In this document: positions 40,556 through 50,342 of the stretch, in pieces
Layout: each line of letters starts with the position of its first letter
Position numbering within the stretch: position 1 is the first letter of the stretch
From: Rheinheimera sp.
Lineage (GTDB): Bacteria; Pseudomonadota; Gammaproteobacteria; Enterobacterales; Alteromonadaceae
Direction of reading: 5' to 3'
DNA length: 64,000 bases
Assembly (NCBI GenBank): GCA_003543135.1
Contig: DPJG01000025.1
Span: forward strand, 102,501 to 166,500
Made by a program: the position numbers and the translations under genes
Notes under the pieces: model-generated
The model's database searches: none
What the model was told of the DNA's origin: nothing
The model's input: only the letters and a program-made list of their open reading frames with translations

Positions 40556-42115
40556 GTGGACTCAGACAACAATCTCAAAATCCAACTTGCCTCAGCGTTA
40601 AAAGCCCGCAAACAGCTCGAAGATACTTATGAAGGTCAGTTTAAAATTCTGACCAACTTTGTGTCTCGTCTGTCGTTGGTCAGCAAGGGGATTGATGTTG
40701 ACCTTGACAACAAACTGGCCAGACTGCGGCAGGAGCTGGCCAAAGGCATTGATCTGGAAAAGATCCTGCCTTTTATTGATGCCACCACCGAACAGCTGAA
40801 ACTGCTGGAAGCCAAACAGCAACAAGAAGTTAAAAAAGCCCAGCTGAGCCTAACCGAAGCCGGAAAACTACTTCAGAAACAACGGGGTTTGCCAGATCAG
40901 CTCAGAAGGGATTTACGTGAACTGCTGAGCAAAGTAGATGAACCCAGCCCCAGTGTAAATGCCTTTTTGCCACATTTAACCCATTTAACTGAGTTGTATC
41001 AGTCGGCACTTTCTGCCAAGCATGATCTGGATCACCAGACCACAGCTGCACCTGCGGAAACTGACCGTTATGACGCTATCTGCCGGCAAATTTCGGTGGA
41101 ATTAACCAACCTGCTCAGCGAGCTGGCCTTTGAAGGCCAATATGCCAAATCGATTGAGGCCATTCGTTTAAGCCTGCTGACTGAACTTAATATTGAAAAA
41201 CTGCTGGAAGCCTGCCTGCAGACTATCGAAATTATTATTTCCAGCATTAATGACGAGCGGCAGTCAGCCCAGCACTTTTTATTAAAACTGAATGAAGCAC
41301 TGACCAGTGTGCAACATTCGTTGGTGTCATCGCTGACCAGCAGCCATGACATTAAACAAAAAATGCAGGCGCTGAATGAACAAATTGAGCGCCAGATAGA
41401 TTTACTGAGTAAAGAAACCAAATCGGCTACTTCGCTGGAACAGCTGCAGACGATGGTCAGTAGCAAACTGGGTGTGATCACCAACTCGCTCAAAGACAAA
41501 GAACAACTGGAGCGGCAGGAACGTGAATTAATGCTGCAGGCGCTGAACAGCATGGCCGAAAGGTTAAAAGAGCTGGAAGAAGAGGCTAATCAGTTTAAAA
41601 AACGTCTGGCCGAACAAAAATTCCGCAGCCTGCAGGATGCGCTGACCGAATTGCCAAACCGAGCCGCCTTTGATGAACGTTATGAGCTTGAAGTGAAAAG
41701 AGCCAAACGCTCAGGCAGGCCACTGACCATAGTGCTGGCTGATGTTGATCACTTTAAGAGCATTAACGACAACTATGGCCACAGCGCCGGCGACAAAACC
41801 TTAAAAGTGATTGCCAAAGCATTAAAACAAAGCCTGCGGGAAACCGATTTTATCGCCCGTTACGGCGGTGAAGAATTTATTCTGTTATTCCCGGAAACAG
41901 ATATCAAAGATTTAGTGAGTCCACTGAATAGCATCCGGGAAAAAATTAAACGTATCCCCTTTAAATTTAAAGATAAAAACGTACCTATCACTATTTCATT
42001 CGGCGCCACTGAACTTCGCAGCGCTGACACCAACCGTGAGGCTTTTGACAGAGCGGACGAAGCTTTGTACGACGCCAAACGCAGTGGCCGCGACAAAGTG
42101 GTGTTCCGCGATTAA
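40556..42115 (+). CDS. Diguanylate cyclase with long helical N-terminus
   Basis: 519 residues. Residues 1-350 are a soluble alpha-helical, coiled-coil-rich region without a named domain; the last 165 form a GGDEF domain (DALTELPNRAAFDERY..., GGEEF at about 437-441). RETD, five residues before GGEEF, is an RxxD inhibitory site, so activity with product feedback is expected. No membrane span. The start is GTG 40556 with AGGA about 11 bases upstream, and a TATACT box at 40508-40513 can serve as -10. Pseudomonas DgcP has a similar layout, but homology was not tested. Confidence 0.85.
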   Translation: MDSDNNLKIQLASALKARKQLEDTYEGQFKILTNFVSRLSLVSKGIDVDLDNKLARLRQELAKGIDLEKILPFIDATTEQLKLLEAKQQQEVKKAQLSLTEAGKLLQKQRGLPDQLRRDLRELLSKVDEPSPSVNAFLPHLTHLTELYQSALSAKHDLDHQTTAAPAETDRYDAICRQISVELTNLLSELAFEGQYAKSIEAIRLSLLTELNIEKLLEACLQTIEIIISSINDERQSAQHFLLKLNEALTSVQHSLVSSLTSSHDIKQKMQALNEQIERQIDLLSKETKSATSLEQLQTMVSSKLGVITNSLKDKEQLERQERELMLQALNSMAERLKELEEEANQFKKRLAEQKFRSLQDALTELPNRAAFDERYELEVKRAKRSGRPLTIVLADVDHFKSINDNYGHSAGDKTLKVIAKALKQSLRETDFIARYGGEEFILLFPETDIKDLVSPLNSIREKIKRIPFKFKDKNVPITISFGATELRSADTNREAFDRADEALYDAKRSGRDKVVFRD

Positions 42116-42194
42116 ACCAGCATAACAGGGCTGCCGCCAGGCCGGCCCCTCTTTGGGTCGCTGGCGCCAAGGCTCAGACGACAAGGAGAGACTG

Positions 42195-43553
42195 ATGCAT
42201 GTACAACTGAACCCACTGGGTGCGATGGATTTGTTATCGCAACTGGAAGTGGATCAACTGAAACAAAATTCCAATAGCGAAACCTTCCGCCTGTTCAGAA
42301 ACTGCTGTTTAGCCGTATTAAACGTCGGCAGCCACACCGACAGTTCAGCTGAAATTTATCAGCAATTTCAAGATTTTGCAGTGAACCTGATCGCCCGGGA
42401 GCGCGGTATTAAAATTGAGTTATTTAACCCGCCGGCCAATGCCTTTGTTGATGGGCAAATTATCAAAGGTATTCACGAACATTTGTTTGCGGTATTGCGA
42501 GACATTCTGTTTTATCACACTCAGCTGGGTTTTGATCAAAACCGGCTGGACTTACACAACAGCGACCATATCACCCACACTGTGTTTGACATACTACGCA
42601 ACGCCCGTGTGATCAGCTCAGCCGTCGAACCCAATATGATCGTATGCTGGGGCGGCCATTCTATTAATGAAGTGGAATATAAATACACCAAAGAAGTGGG
42701 TTATGAGCTGGGATTACGCGGCCTTGATATCTGCACAGGTTGTGGCCCTGGCGCGATGAAAGGCCCGATGAAAGGCGCCACTATCGGCCACAGTAAACAA
42801 CGCATCCGCCATGGCCGTTATCTGGGTCTGACCGAACCCAGCATTATTGCCGCCGAACCACCAAACCCTATTGTCAATGAACTGGTGATTTTGCCCGATA
42901 TTGAAAAACGGCTGGAAGCTTTTATCCGTACCGCCCATGGCATTATTATTTTCCCGGGCGGCGCCGGCACTGCCGAAGAGTTGCTGTATCTTCTGGGCAT
43001 CATGTTGCATGACGACAATAAGGATCAGGTGCTGCCGGTGATCCTGACCGGACCTAAACAAAGTGAAGCTTATTTCCGGGAACTGCAGGCCTTTATTGCA
43101 AAAACCCTCGGTGAAAAAGCACTGAGTCTGTTTGAAGTTATTGTGGATAACCCGCCACTGGTCGCGCAAAAACTGAAGCAAGGTTGTGCCGATGTGCGCG
43201 CTTATCGGAAGGCTACAGGTGATGCTTATCACTTTAACTGGTCTTTAAAAATTGACAGCGATTTTCAACATCCTTTTGCGCCGACCCATCAGAATATGGC
43301 ATCACTGGATCTGCATCTGGAGCAGGACAAAGCAAAACTGGCAGCCAATCTGCGCCGGGCTTTCTCCGGTATAGTGGCAGGTAATGTCAAAGATGAAGGC
43401 ATTAAAGCCATCACTCAACATGGACCTTTTGTATTGTCCGGTGAGCCTGAGCTGATGCATCTGATGGACAATTTGCTGGAGGCTTTTGTGGCACAAGGGC
43501 GGATGAAATTGCCGGGCAGTAAATATACACCTTGTTATAAAATTGCCCGCTGA
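42195..43553 (+). CDS. ppnN: Pyrimidine/purine nucleotide 5'-monophosphate nucleosidase
   Basis: 452 residues (E. coli PpnN/YgdH 454). It splits nucleoside monophosphates to base and ribose 5-phosphate and in E. coli is switched by ppGpp. The LOG-type core [18 protein letters not shown] is clear, preceded by [23 protein letters not shown] and [16 protein letters not shown]; an N-terminal and a C-terminal YgdH domain flank it. AAGGAGAG precedes the ATG. In E. coli it is beside queF and syd; here the M61 peptidase, the small ORF and a diguanylate cyclase sit between. Confidence 0.95.
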   Translation: MHVQLNPLGAMDLLSQLEVDQLKQNSNSETFRLFRNCCLAVLNVGSHTDSSAEIYQQFQDFAVNLIARERGIKIELFNPPANAFVDGQIIKGIHEHLFAVLRDILFYHTQLGFDQNRLDLHNSDHITHTVFDILRNARVISSAVEPNMIVCWGGHSINEVEYKYTKEVGYELGLRGLDICTGCGPGAMKGPMKGATIGHSKQRIRHGRYLGLTEPSIIAAEPPNPIVNELVILPDIEKRLEAFIRTAHGIIIFPGGAGTAEELLYLLGIMLHDDNKDQVLPVILTGPKQSEAYFRELQAFIAKTLGEKALSLFEVIVDNPPLVAQKLKQGCADVRAYRKATGDAYHFNWSLKIDSDFQHPFAPTHQNMASLDLHLEQDKAKLAANLRRAFSGIVAGNVKDEGIKAITQHGPFVLSGEPELMHLMDNLLEAFVAQGRMKLPGSKYTPCYKIAR

Positions 43554-43628
43554 CGGCTGTTGGTCGTTTCCAGGCTGCATTGTGCGGTATTGCTCAGACA
43601 AAGCGCCACGGGGCAGTTAACATCAACC

Positions 43629-43654
43629 AAAGCCTGCTTTCTGGCAGGCTTTTT
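43629..43654 (+). terminator. Intrinsic terminator after ppnN
   Basis: Nine-bp stem AAAGCCTGC / GCAGGCTTT with a 6-base loop and four T, 76 bases after the ppnN stop. Confidence 0.82.
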
Positions 43655-43716
43655 GTATTGTTTTTCAGATAAACCCGGCCGCACATTGTTTGCACTGTTG
43701 CAGCGTCAAAAATTTG

Positions 43717-43749
43717 TTGTGCACAAAACCAAATCGCGGTGCACAAAAC
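43717..43749 (+). repeat. Tandem GTGCACAAAAC repeat
   Basis: An 11-base direct repeat at 43719-43729 and 43739-43749, period 20. The first copy sits in the palindrome TTGTGCACAA. It ends 12 bases before the DUF3192 start, so it may be an operator for that gene pair. Confidence 0.4.
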
Positions 43750-43761
43750 GGAGCTTTTTTT

Positions 43762-44157
43762 ATGAACAAACGGATCTGGTGGATCCTCGCCCTTGCGATA
43801 CCGCTGTACCCGCTGTTGACCTGGCTGGTGCTGACGTTTTATCAGGACGACCCGTCGAAAATGATCTGGAACGACAGAGAAGCTTATAACCAGAAATATA
43901 TCAGCCAACTCAATGCACAAACTGAACTGACACAACCTCAGTTGATTGAAAAACTGGGTGGCCCTGATATTACCGAAGCCAAAAAAGTTGGCGATGATGT
44001 GTACCAGCTGATGTATTACCGCACCAAAAGAGACATTTCCGACGGCATTACCACCCGGCAAGAATGCACCGCCTTGTTATTTAAAAATCAAAAGCTGATT
44101 GCATTAGCCGAGTCCGCCGTCAGTCTCTATCAGCAGGCAACAGATACTGATGCATAA
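43762..44157 (+). CDS. DUF3192 protein, membrane-anchored paralogue
   Basis: 131 residues. One N-terminal membrane helix (IWWILALAIPLYPLLTWLVL) replaces the lipobox of its paralogue at 35088-35456. The domain then follows the same course: QKYISQLNAQ, KLGGPDI, YYRTKRDISDGITTRQECTALLF. GGAG lies eight bases before ATG 43762; the frame to 43690 is not needed. Its end overlaps the next gene by eight bases, so translation is coupled. Function unknown. Confidence 0.82.
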   Translation: MNKRIWWILALAIPLYPLLTWLVLTFYQDDPSKMIWNDREAYNQKYISQLNAQTELTQPQLIEKLGGPDITEAKKVGDDVYQLMYYRTKRDISDGITTRQECTALLFKNQKLIALAESAVSLYQQATDTDA

Positions 44158-45823
44158 AGACTGCACCGCGCTGTTACAGCTGTACCAATATCTGGATCGC
44201 TATTATCAGCAGTCTGCCAAACCGCAACTGTCGGATAAAGCCGTGCTGCTGGCCGAACAACTGGCCAGTGAGTTTTGCAAACTGCACCAGCTGCAACCCA
44301 GGTTAATGCAAAGCCAGCTTTCACTGACTGTGGCAGGTTACAGCCTGACCAGTCAGTTGGCGTTGAAACAAGCGGTGTTGTTAAATCAGCTTGGAAGTGC
44401 AGCCAAATGGCCACAATCACTTTGCGAAGAGCTGGTGGCTGTGGTTTTTTACCGTTTAACCGGCGTTCATCAGCTGCTACAGAACAATGAACACAGCACC
44501 ACAGAGCTGATGTTCAACGCCGGTTTATTCAGCCTCAAAGCGGCCGGCAACAGTTTTTCTTACCGGCACTGGCGGCGGTTATTGCGCGACAGCAGTCTGA
44601 GTTCGCAGCAAAAAGCCCTCTGGCAACAAACCCCTTACGCCGACGCCATCCGTTTTTGCAGCCTGCTCAGTGCTCAGATCACCCCAACACAGCAACAGCT
44701 GGTGCTGGGCCTGGATAACGCATTACAGCGACTGCTGCAACAGCCGTATCAGGCTGCTGACTTATATTTTGCCAACCTGCTGGCAAGCAGGGGCGGTGAA
44801 TTACATCTGATTGGACGTTTTTGCAGTGACGGTATAGGTGAAGTGGCACTGATCAGCCAAACCACACCAGAGCACAAGGCTTATGTGCTTGATCTTGCAA
44901 GTAAAAAACTCAAGCCTGAACCCAGTCAACTGTATGATCAGGGCATGAAGCTACTGCCCCCCACCCGGCTGCCAGACAATCAGTGGCTGGAGCTTTTTAT
45001 CGGCCAATGCGCCGAGCCTGAGCTGGTCCCGGTATTCAGTTTGGCTGAACTGCAGCAACTGAATCCAAATCAATCAGTACGCCAGCAAGTTGCCTGGCTG
45101 CAGACTCAACCACAACTTGCGACAGCACTTTGTGCCCAGGCAAGTTTACTAACCAGACAACAACTGCCGGTGCGAGACCCGGCGCATGCTGTTGCACTGG
45201 TGGGCGCAGATAATCTGCCGTTCTTACTCAAAATCTGCTGGCTGGAACAACAACAATCAGATTGCCGTCAACCTTATGCCCACTGGTTTACTCAGTTGCA
45301 GCACTGCCTGGCCGCCTGCTTTAGCTTGCTGGCAAAAGCCAGTAACGAGCTTGAACTTTCCCCGCTGCAAGCACAGTTGCTTGCTGGCAGTTTTTGTTTG
45401 GTGATGATGCAGGAAGATCATTGCCGTTGGTATCCACTGCAGCAATCCAATCAGACGACGCCTCTGGCGTTATTTAGTCATCAGACCAGTTGGCAGCTGA
45501 ATGATTTTCCGCGTCAGGTCAGCCAGCTGGTCGCCAGTCTGGGTTTTAACCGCTTATGGCAGGATGCGGTGCTCTGTTATCGCGAACCTCTGCCGATGCA
45601 AGGTAGCTATAGTCAGCAACAATGTGCTAACGCCTTGATTCAATTAGGCTGGACTTTAGCAGAATCCATTTTTTATCCGCAAACTGCACCGACGGCTGAG
45701 CAGCTGCTCACACAAAAATCTGCCGTCAAAGCATTGGATTTAGCCAATTTATCGATGGCGCAGTGGCAACAGCAGGTACTCGAACTACATCAGTGTTATT
45801 GGCCGCTGGCCCCCATTTTGTAG
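44150..45823 (+). CDS. Large protein with degenerate HDOD-like domain
   Basis: 557 residues, cytosolic, rich in Leu, Gln and Ala. Residues about 300-420 follow the HDOD pattern: ELVPVFSLAELQQL, a QPQLATALCAQASLL segment where HDOD proteins have DPALxxxLLxxxNS, then DPAHAVALVGADNLPFLL in place of the SLxxAIxxLG helix. The histidines and aspartates of true HD enzymes are absent, as is usual for HDOD. The first 290 residues match no family I recognise. Coupled to the DUF3192 gene by the ATGCATAA overlap. HDOD proteins often act in c-di-GMP or stress signalling; that link is an inference. Confidence 0.6.
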   Translation: MHKDCTALLQLYQYLDRYYQQSAKPQLSDKAVLLAEQLASEFCKLHQLQPRLMQSQLSLTVAGYSLTSQLALKQAVLLNQLGSAAKWPQSLCEELVAVVFYRLTGVHQLLQNNEHSTTELMFNAGLFSLKAAGNSFSYRHWRRLLRDSSLSSQQKALWQQTPYADAIRFCSLLSAQITPTQQQLVLGLDNALQRLLQQPYQAADLYFANLLASRGGELHLIGRFCSDGIGEVALISQTTPEHKAYVLDLASKKLKPEPSQLYDQGMKLLPPTRLPDNQWLELFIGQCAEPELVPVFSLAELQQLNPNQSVRQQVAWLQTQPQLATALCAQASLLTRQQLPVRDPAHAVALVGADNLPFLLKICWLEQQQSDCRQPYAHWFTQLQHCLAACFSLLAKASNELELSPLQAQLLAGSFCLVMMQEDHCRWYPLQQSNQTTPLALFSHQTSWQLNDFPRQVSQLVASLGFNRLWQDAVLCYREPLPMQGSYSQQQCANALIQLGWTLAESIFYPQTAPTAEQLLTQKSAVKALDLANLSMAQWQQQVLELHQCYWPLAPIL

Positions 45824-45890
45824 TTTTCTTTCATCACTTTTAGTTATTTTCGGTATTAATTTGCTGTATGGCTCACAAAGACCCATCAAC

Positions 45891-45919
45891 TGGAAACGAA
45901 TAACGAAAAATGCTATAGT
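45891..45919 (+). promoter_or_regulatory. icd promoter
   Basis: TGGAAA (45891-45896), 17 bases, then an extended -10 TGCTATAGT (TATAGT at 45914-45919). Start of transcription would fall near 45926, giving a leader of about 90 bases. Confidence 0.55.
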
Positions 45920-46017
45920 CGCGCCGTTTCCGATGTTGCCAAAAGCAGTGTGGTCCCACAGCGGATCCAACTGTCACCAACATCCTTTCCCCTGCTTGCC
46001 ACATTTAAGGAACCCGC

Positions 46018-47025
46018 ATGAGTTCACAAACTATTACCGTCATTAAAGGCGATGGCATTGGCCCAAGTATTGTTGATGCTGCTTTAGCTGTGCTGGATAA
46101 AGCCGGCTGTAACTTTAACTATGAATTTGTTGATGCCGGTTTAACGGCGCTGGAAAAAACCGGTGACTTATTGCCACAAGCTACACTGGACGCTATTGCC
46201 CGCAATAAAATCACGTTAAAAGGCCCACTGACGACGCCTGTTGGCGAAGGTTTTACTTCTATTAACGTCACTTTACGCAAGAAATTTAACCTGTACTCCA
46301 ACGTGCGCCCGGTCATTTCGTTTAAAGGCACCAAAGCCCGTTACGACAATATCGACATCATCACAGTGCGTGAAAACACTGAAGGTATGTATTCAGGCGC
46401 TGGTCAGGTGGTGAAAAACGAAGGTGAACTGGCTGAAGCCATGAGTGTGGTTACCCGTGAAGGTTCTGAGCGTATTGTTGAATTTGCGTTTGAACTGGCG
46501 CGCCGCGAAAACCGCAAAAAAGTCACCATTGTGCACAAAGCCAATATCCTGAAGTCGACTTCTGGTTTATTCCTGAAAACAGCGCGGGAAGTGGCCGCCC
46601 GTTATCCGGATATCCAGGCTGTTGAGATGATTGTTGATAACGCCTGTATGCAGCTGGTAATGAACCCGCAGCAGTTTGATGTGATTGTCACCACCAACCT
46701 GTTTGGCGATATTTTGTCTGACTTGTGTGCAGGTTTAGTCGGTGGTTTAGGCATGGCACCAGGTGCCAATATCGGCAAAGATTGCGCCGTATTTGAAGCT
46801 GTGCACGGCAGCGCCCCTGATATCGCCGGTAAAAACCTGGCCAACCCAAGTTCAGTGATCCTGGCATCAATCCAGATGCTGGAATACCTGGGCATGCAGG
46901 ATAAAGCGAAAAAAATCCTCGCGGCTTTAACAGATGTGATTGCCACCGGCGATCGCACCACCCGCGATTTAGGCGGCACCCACGGTACCACCGATTTCAC
47001 GGCAGCAGTGCTGGAACGTCTGTAA
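46018..47025 (+). CDS. icd: NAD-dependent isocitrate dehydrogenase
   Basis: 335 residues. It oxidises isocitrate to 2-oxoglutarate in the TCA cycle. The fold family signature NLFGDILSDLCAGLVGGLG is present, with substrate motif SINVTLRKKFNLYSNVRP. Cofactor choice can be read: where the NADP enzyme of E. coli has Lys-Tyr after HGTAP, this has HGSAPDIAG, the Asp-Ile of NAD-using forms. It is much shorter than E. coli Icd (416). AAGGA sits six bases before ATG. Single gene with its own promoter and terminator. Confidence 0.93.
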   Translation: MSSQTITVIKGDGIGPSIVDAALAVLDKAGCNFNYEFVDAGLTALEKTGDLLPQATLDAIARNKITLKGPLTTPVGEGFTSINVTLRKKFNLYSNVRPVISFKGTKARYDNIDIITVRENTEGMYSGAGQVVKNEGELAEAMSVVTREGSERIVEFAFELARRENRKKVTIVHKANILKSTSGLFLKTAREVAARYPDIQAVEMIVDNACMQLVMNPQQFDVIVTTNLFGDILSDLCAGLVGGLGMAPGANIGKDCAVFEAVHGSAPDIAGKNLANPSSVILASIQMLEYLGMQDKAKKILAALTDVIATGDRTTRDLGGTHGTTDFTAAVLERL

Positions 47026-47090
47026 TCAGCTTTGTATAAAGCCCAGGGCAGCGCTTAAAATTTCAGCAGCTGTTTTAATGGCTCCATGTT

Positions 47091-47121
47091 AAAAACCGCA
47101 GTCAAACACTGCGGTTTTTTT
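47091..47121 (+). terminator. Intrinsic terminator after icd
   Basis: Eleven-bp stem AAAACCGCAGT / ACTGCGGTTTT (47092-47102 and 47108-47118) with a 5-base loop and seven T. Confidence 0.92.
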
Positions 47122-47275
47122 ATGGCCGCGCATGGCGAGCTTTCAGCCAGTGTTTTAGCGCCTGATTTTTTATCGCAAATATAGTGAAACAAAACACTGA
47201 TTCAGCTCAATTTTGCTTTTTTTTGCTATGGTATGCTGAAAGCCCGAAAAACTGTATTTGCAGAGGATGTGCCTG

Positions 47276-48511
47276 ATGGAGTGGTTTGCCAGCCTGTATA
47301 CCAGTATCGAACGTACTTTTTTCCATAGTTTAAGCCGTAAAATAGCAGGTAATATCGGCTTTTTAATGGTGATTTTCTGGTTAGCCCTGTATTTTGCCTA
47401 CCCGGCGGACGGCCATGCCGGCACTGTCTGGTGGACAACTTTAGTGCTTGGCAGCGGCGCTTTTATTTTTACTATTTTTTACCTGATGTACCTGATAGTG
47501 CGTCCGGTACAGGCGCTGGTGAAAGCGCTGCATGAAGCCAACCGCAAGGGTACAGATCTGGAGCACAGATTACCAGCTTTTACCTATGATGAATTCCGCA
47601 GTTTATCGGAAGAATATAATCAGTTTGTCAGTCAGCTGGGTCAGCTGCTCACCGGCTTGCACCAGCAGGCACAGCATACCCATCAGATCAATGAGCAGGT
47701 GAGTTCGGCCGTCAAAACCACCCGCCATCACCTGCAGGATACCGAACAGCGCAGCGAAAAGATCCGCAGTGAAAGTGACCATGTCCTGGATCATCTGGCC
47801 AGTATTGTCAGCAATAGTGATCAAATGAATCAGGTGGCACAAACCACAGTACAAAAAGCCGCCAATGCCAGTCAGGGCATGAGCACTTTATCAAAACAAC
47901 TCAGTGGCATTGTCAGTTTACTGGAAACCTTTGGCGCCACAGTACAGGGTTTACAACAAAACTCTGAAAATGTAAGGCAAATTCTGCAAATGGTAGAGAA
48001 CTTCTCCGATCAAACAAACTTACTTGCGCTGAATGCTGCAATAGAGGCAGCACGGGCCGGTGAAGCTGGCCGTGGTTTTGCGGTGGTGGCCGATGAGGTA
48101 CGTTCGCTGGCCGCCAAGGTGAATGACGCCACCCGGCAGATCTCCGGTTTTCTGAATGATATGGAGCGCCTGGTGCGGGAAACCAAAACCGAAACCGAGC
48201 GGCTTAATGAACAGGCCAAAGGCGCGCAGCAGGATATCAGCAGCACCAGCGACGATTTTATTCAATTGCAACAACAATTGGATCAGGCGCAGCAAGGTGT
48301 GTTGCATATCACCAGCTCAGTGCTTGACCTGGAAAAACGTTATCAGCAAACCCACCAGCATCTGACCGCAATAGAACAAGGCACCACTGATGCTTATCAG
48401 CAAATGTCAGCCATTGAAAGCGCCGGTCAGACACTGTTGCAGGCCACAGCCGAAACCCAACAGCAACTTGGGCGTTTTGGCCATCGCCAGCCTTCAGCCA
48501 GAGCGCGCTGA
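47276..48511 (+). CDS. Methyl-accepting chemotaxis protein without ligand domain
   Basis: 411 residues. Two membrane helices (about 24-43 and 52-76) are joined by only eight or so residues, so there is no periplasmic sensor domain. A HAMP-like linker follows, then the cytoplasmic signalling coiled coil with the canonical hairpin tip [28 protein letters not shown] (hairpin of about 28 residues). It may sense from the membrane, for example redox or membrane energy, or the cytosol. ATG 47276 has AGAGG upstream. Its 3' end overlaps the convergent nhaR-like gene by 18 bases. Confidence 0.9.
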   Translation: MEWFASLYTSIERTFFHSLSRKIAGNIGFLMVIFWLALYFAYPADGHAGTVWWTTLVLGSGAFIFTIFYLMYLIVRPVQALVKALHEANRKGTDLEHRLPAFTYDEFRSLSEEYNQFVSQLGQLLTGLHQQAQHTHQINEQVSSAVKTTRHHLQDTEQRSEKIRSESDHVLDHLASIVSNSDQMNQVAQTTVQKAANASQGMSTLSKQLSGIVSLLETFGATVQGLQQNSENVRQILQMVENFSDQTNLLALNAAIEAARAGEAGRGFAVVADEVRSLAAKVNDATRQISGFLNDMERLVRETKTETERLNEQAKGAQQDISSTSDDFIQLQQQLDQAQQGVLHITSSVLDLEKRYQQTHQHLTAIEQGTTDAYQQMSAIESAGQTLLQATAETQQQLGRFGHRQPSARAR

Positions 48512-49396
48512 GGATAACGCATTCACCAGCTGCAATACACCGGGGTGCGTCAGTTTGCGCTCCGGTGAAATGGCATAAAACACTTCCCGAATCGCATCAC
48601 TACGCCCTATCACCTGTACTTCGTATTGCTGGCAAATTTTCTGTTCTATCTGTGTAGGTGCCGAAAATATACCAAGTCCTTGTTGGCCAAAGGCCTTCAT
48701 CATGGCACTGTCGTCAAATTCAGCAACTATTTGTGGGGCTATGCCCTGTTGCTCAAACCAGGCATCCAGCCGCTGCCGGATAATAGATCTTTTACTTTGC
48801 AACAACATCGGCTGCTGATGTAAACAAGCGGGAAATTGCCGCTGCGACAATTTTGATAACAACGCGGGGCTGGCAAAAAAGCTGGTGCCGGATTCGGTGA
48901 TTTCGTGGTTATAGGCTTTAATGGAACTGCCAGGCGACAGCGGCTCGTCTGTTAACACTAAATCCAGTTTATTCACCGCCAACTCTGCCAATAAGGCACT
49001 TTGTTCACCTTCACGACAAATCAGCCGAAGCTGAGCCGGTAATGAAAATACGGGTTTGAGCAATTCATAAATGAAAGCCTTGGGCAACACATCGGTTATA
49101 CCAACGGTAAAAGTTTGCCACTGTGTCACTGTATGGTGTTTCAATACTGAGCGCAGTTCATCGCCCAGCTGGAATATATCTTCGGCATAACCAAAGGTGA
49201 CCCGCCCCATTTCAGTCAGCGACCATTTTTTGCCAGTCCGGTTAAACAAAGCACTGCCGGTGCTGTGCTCGAGCGCACTGATTTGGCCGCTGATGGTTTG
49301 TGGTGTGATATGCAGCTGCTCACTGATACGCGCAATGCTGCCCTCCCTGGCCACCAGATAAAAATAATACAGCTGGTTAAAGTTAACAGGTGTCAT
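48494..49396 (-). CDS. nhaR: LysR family regulator, NhaR-like
   Basis: 300 residues. The N-terminal winged helix [33 protein letters not shown] closely follows E. coli NhaR, as does the effector-domain stretch [20 protein letters not shown] (here [12 protein letters not shown]). NhaR activates the Na+/H+ antiporter nhaA in response to sodium. No nhaA is adjacent here: the divergent neighbour is a Bax-inhibitor-1 protein, which it may instead control. The symbol is given on motif likeness. Confidence 0.78.
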   Translation of the reverse strand: MTPVNFNQLYYFYLVAREGSIARISEQLHITPQTISGQISALEHSTGSALFNRTGKKWSLTEMGRVTFGYAEDIFQLGDELRSVLKHHTVTQWQTFTVGITDVLPKAFIYELLKPVFSLPAQLRLICREGEQSALLAELAVNKLDLVLTDEPLSPGSSIKAYNHEITESGTSFFASPALLSKLSQRQFPACLHQQPMLLQSKRSIIRQRLDAWFEQQGIAPQIVAEFDDSAMMKAFGQQGLGIFSAPTQIEQKICQQYEVQVIGRSDAIREVFYAISPERKLTHPGVLQLVNALSSARSG

Positions 49397-49441
49397 CTTA
49401 AAACTTCGGTTTTAACGAACTTAATTTTAGTTATATTCGAT

Positions 49442-49470
49442 TTTACCTTAGAAATCCAGCAAGGTATAAA
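49442..49470 (+). promoter_or_regulatory. Promoter of the Bax-inhibitor-1 gene
   Basis: TTTACC (49442-49447), 17 bases, TATAAA (49465-49470). It lies in the 148-base divergent space with the LysR gene, where an NhaR-type site would be expected. Confidence 0.55.
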
Positions 49471-49544
49471 TATTCGTAATTCTGCAAGTACCAGATGAGT
49501 TGAAGATTCTGGTGCTTATTTCATCACAACCTGAGGGCATGACT

Positions 49545-50213
49545 ATGGATACACTGCATCGTCAAAGTTACAGCGGTCAGCTTTCCGCCATCGAAACCAA
49601 CAAAGTTTTACGTAACACCTATACCCTGTTGGCCATGACACTGGCGTTCAGCGCCTTTGCCGCTGCCATCAGCAGCAGTCTGAACCTGCCACATCCTGGC
49701 CTTATCATCACGCTGGTGGGTTATTTTGGTTTGCTGTTTTTTACCACCAAATTCCGTAACAGTGCACTTGGCCTGTTAGGTGTGTTTGGCTTGACCGGTT
49801 TTATGGGTTACACCCTGGGGCCTATCATCAACCGTTATCTGGCGATGCCAAATGGCGGCGAAATTGTGACGCTGGCCATGGCGGGCACTGCCACGATTTT
49901 CTTTGCACTTTCTGCTTATGCGCTGGTGAAAAAAACCAACTTCAGTTTTATGGGCAGTTTTTTAACTGTCGGCATTCTGGTGGCTTTTCTGGCGGGTTTA
50001 GGCGCGGTGTTTTTTGAAATTGCGGCTTTGAGTCTGGCGGTTTCTGCAATGTTTGTGTTGCTGATGTCGGGCATGATCTTATGGCAAACCAGCGAGATTG
50101 TGCATGGTGGTGAAACCAACTACATCATGGCAACCGTCAGTTTGTTTGTATCGATCTTTAACTTGTTTACCAGTTTGTTGCAGTTACTCGGTTTTATGAA
50201 TAGTGACGAGTAA
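49545..50213 (+). CDS. Bax inhibitor-1 family membrane protein (YccA-like)
   Basis: 222 residues with seven hydrophobic helices, the BI-1/YccA/TMBIM layout. YccA modulates FtsH proteolysis of membrane proteins in E. coli. Family marks are VLRNTYTLLAMTL at the first helix and the acidic segment ILWQTSEIVHGGETNYIMATVSLFVSIFNLF near the end (written here as adjoining pieces). ATG 49545 is chosen because GAGGG lies seven bases upstream; the ATG at 49539 is one base from it and the TTG at 49500 has none. Confidence 0.9.
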   Translation: MDTLHRQSYSGQLSAIETNKVLRNTYTLLAMTLAFSAFAAAISSSLNLPHPGLIITLVGYFGLLFFTTKFRNSALGLLGVFGLTGFMGYTLGPIINRYLAMPNGGEIVTLAMAGTATIFFALSAYALVKKTNFSFMGSFLTVGILVAFLAGLGAVFFEIAALSLAVSAMFVLLMSGMILWQTSEIVHGGETNYIMATVSLFVSIFNLFTSLLQLLGFMNSDE

Positions 50214-50289
50214 CGCAACCTGAAGTTTCCATGTTGTTGTTTTATTGCTGATGTTCCCAGCACCCTTGAGCGAATTACAAATCCGCTCT

Positions 50290-50316
50290 TTGCCCCCGGT
50301 TGACGGGGGCTTTTTT
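50290..50316 (+). terminator. Intrinsic terminator after the BI-1 gene
   Basis: Seven-bp GC stem GCCCCCG / CGGGGGC with a 5-base loop and eight T. Confidence 0.92.
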
Positions 50317-50342
50317 TTGGCCGCGTTTTCACTGGCTCAGGC

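Noticed and set aside
43554-43761. Plus-strand ORF starting at 43560 that runs into the DUF3192 gene region in another frame
   Set aside because: It reads through the ppnN terminator hairpin and has no ribosome site; the DUF3192 frame explains the region.
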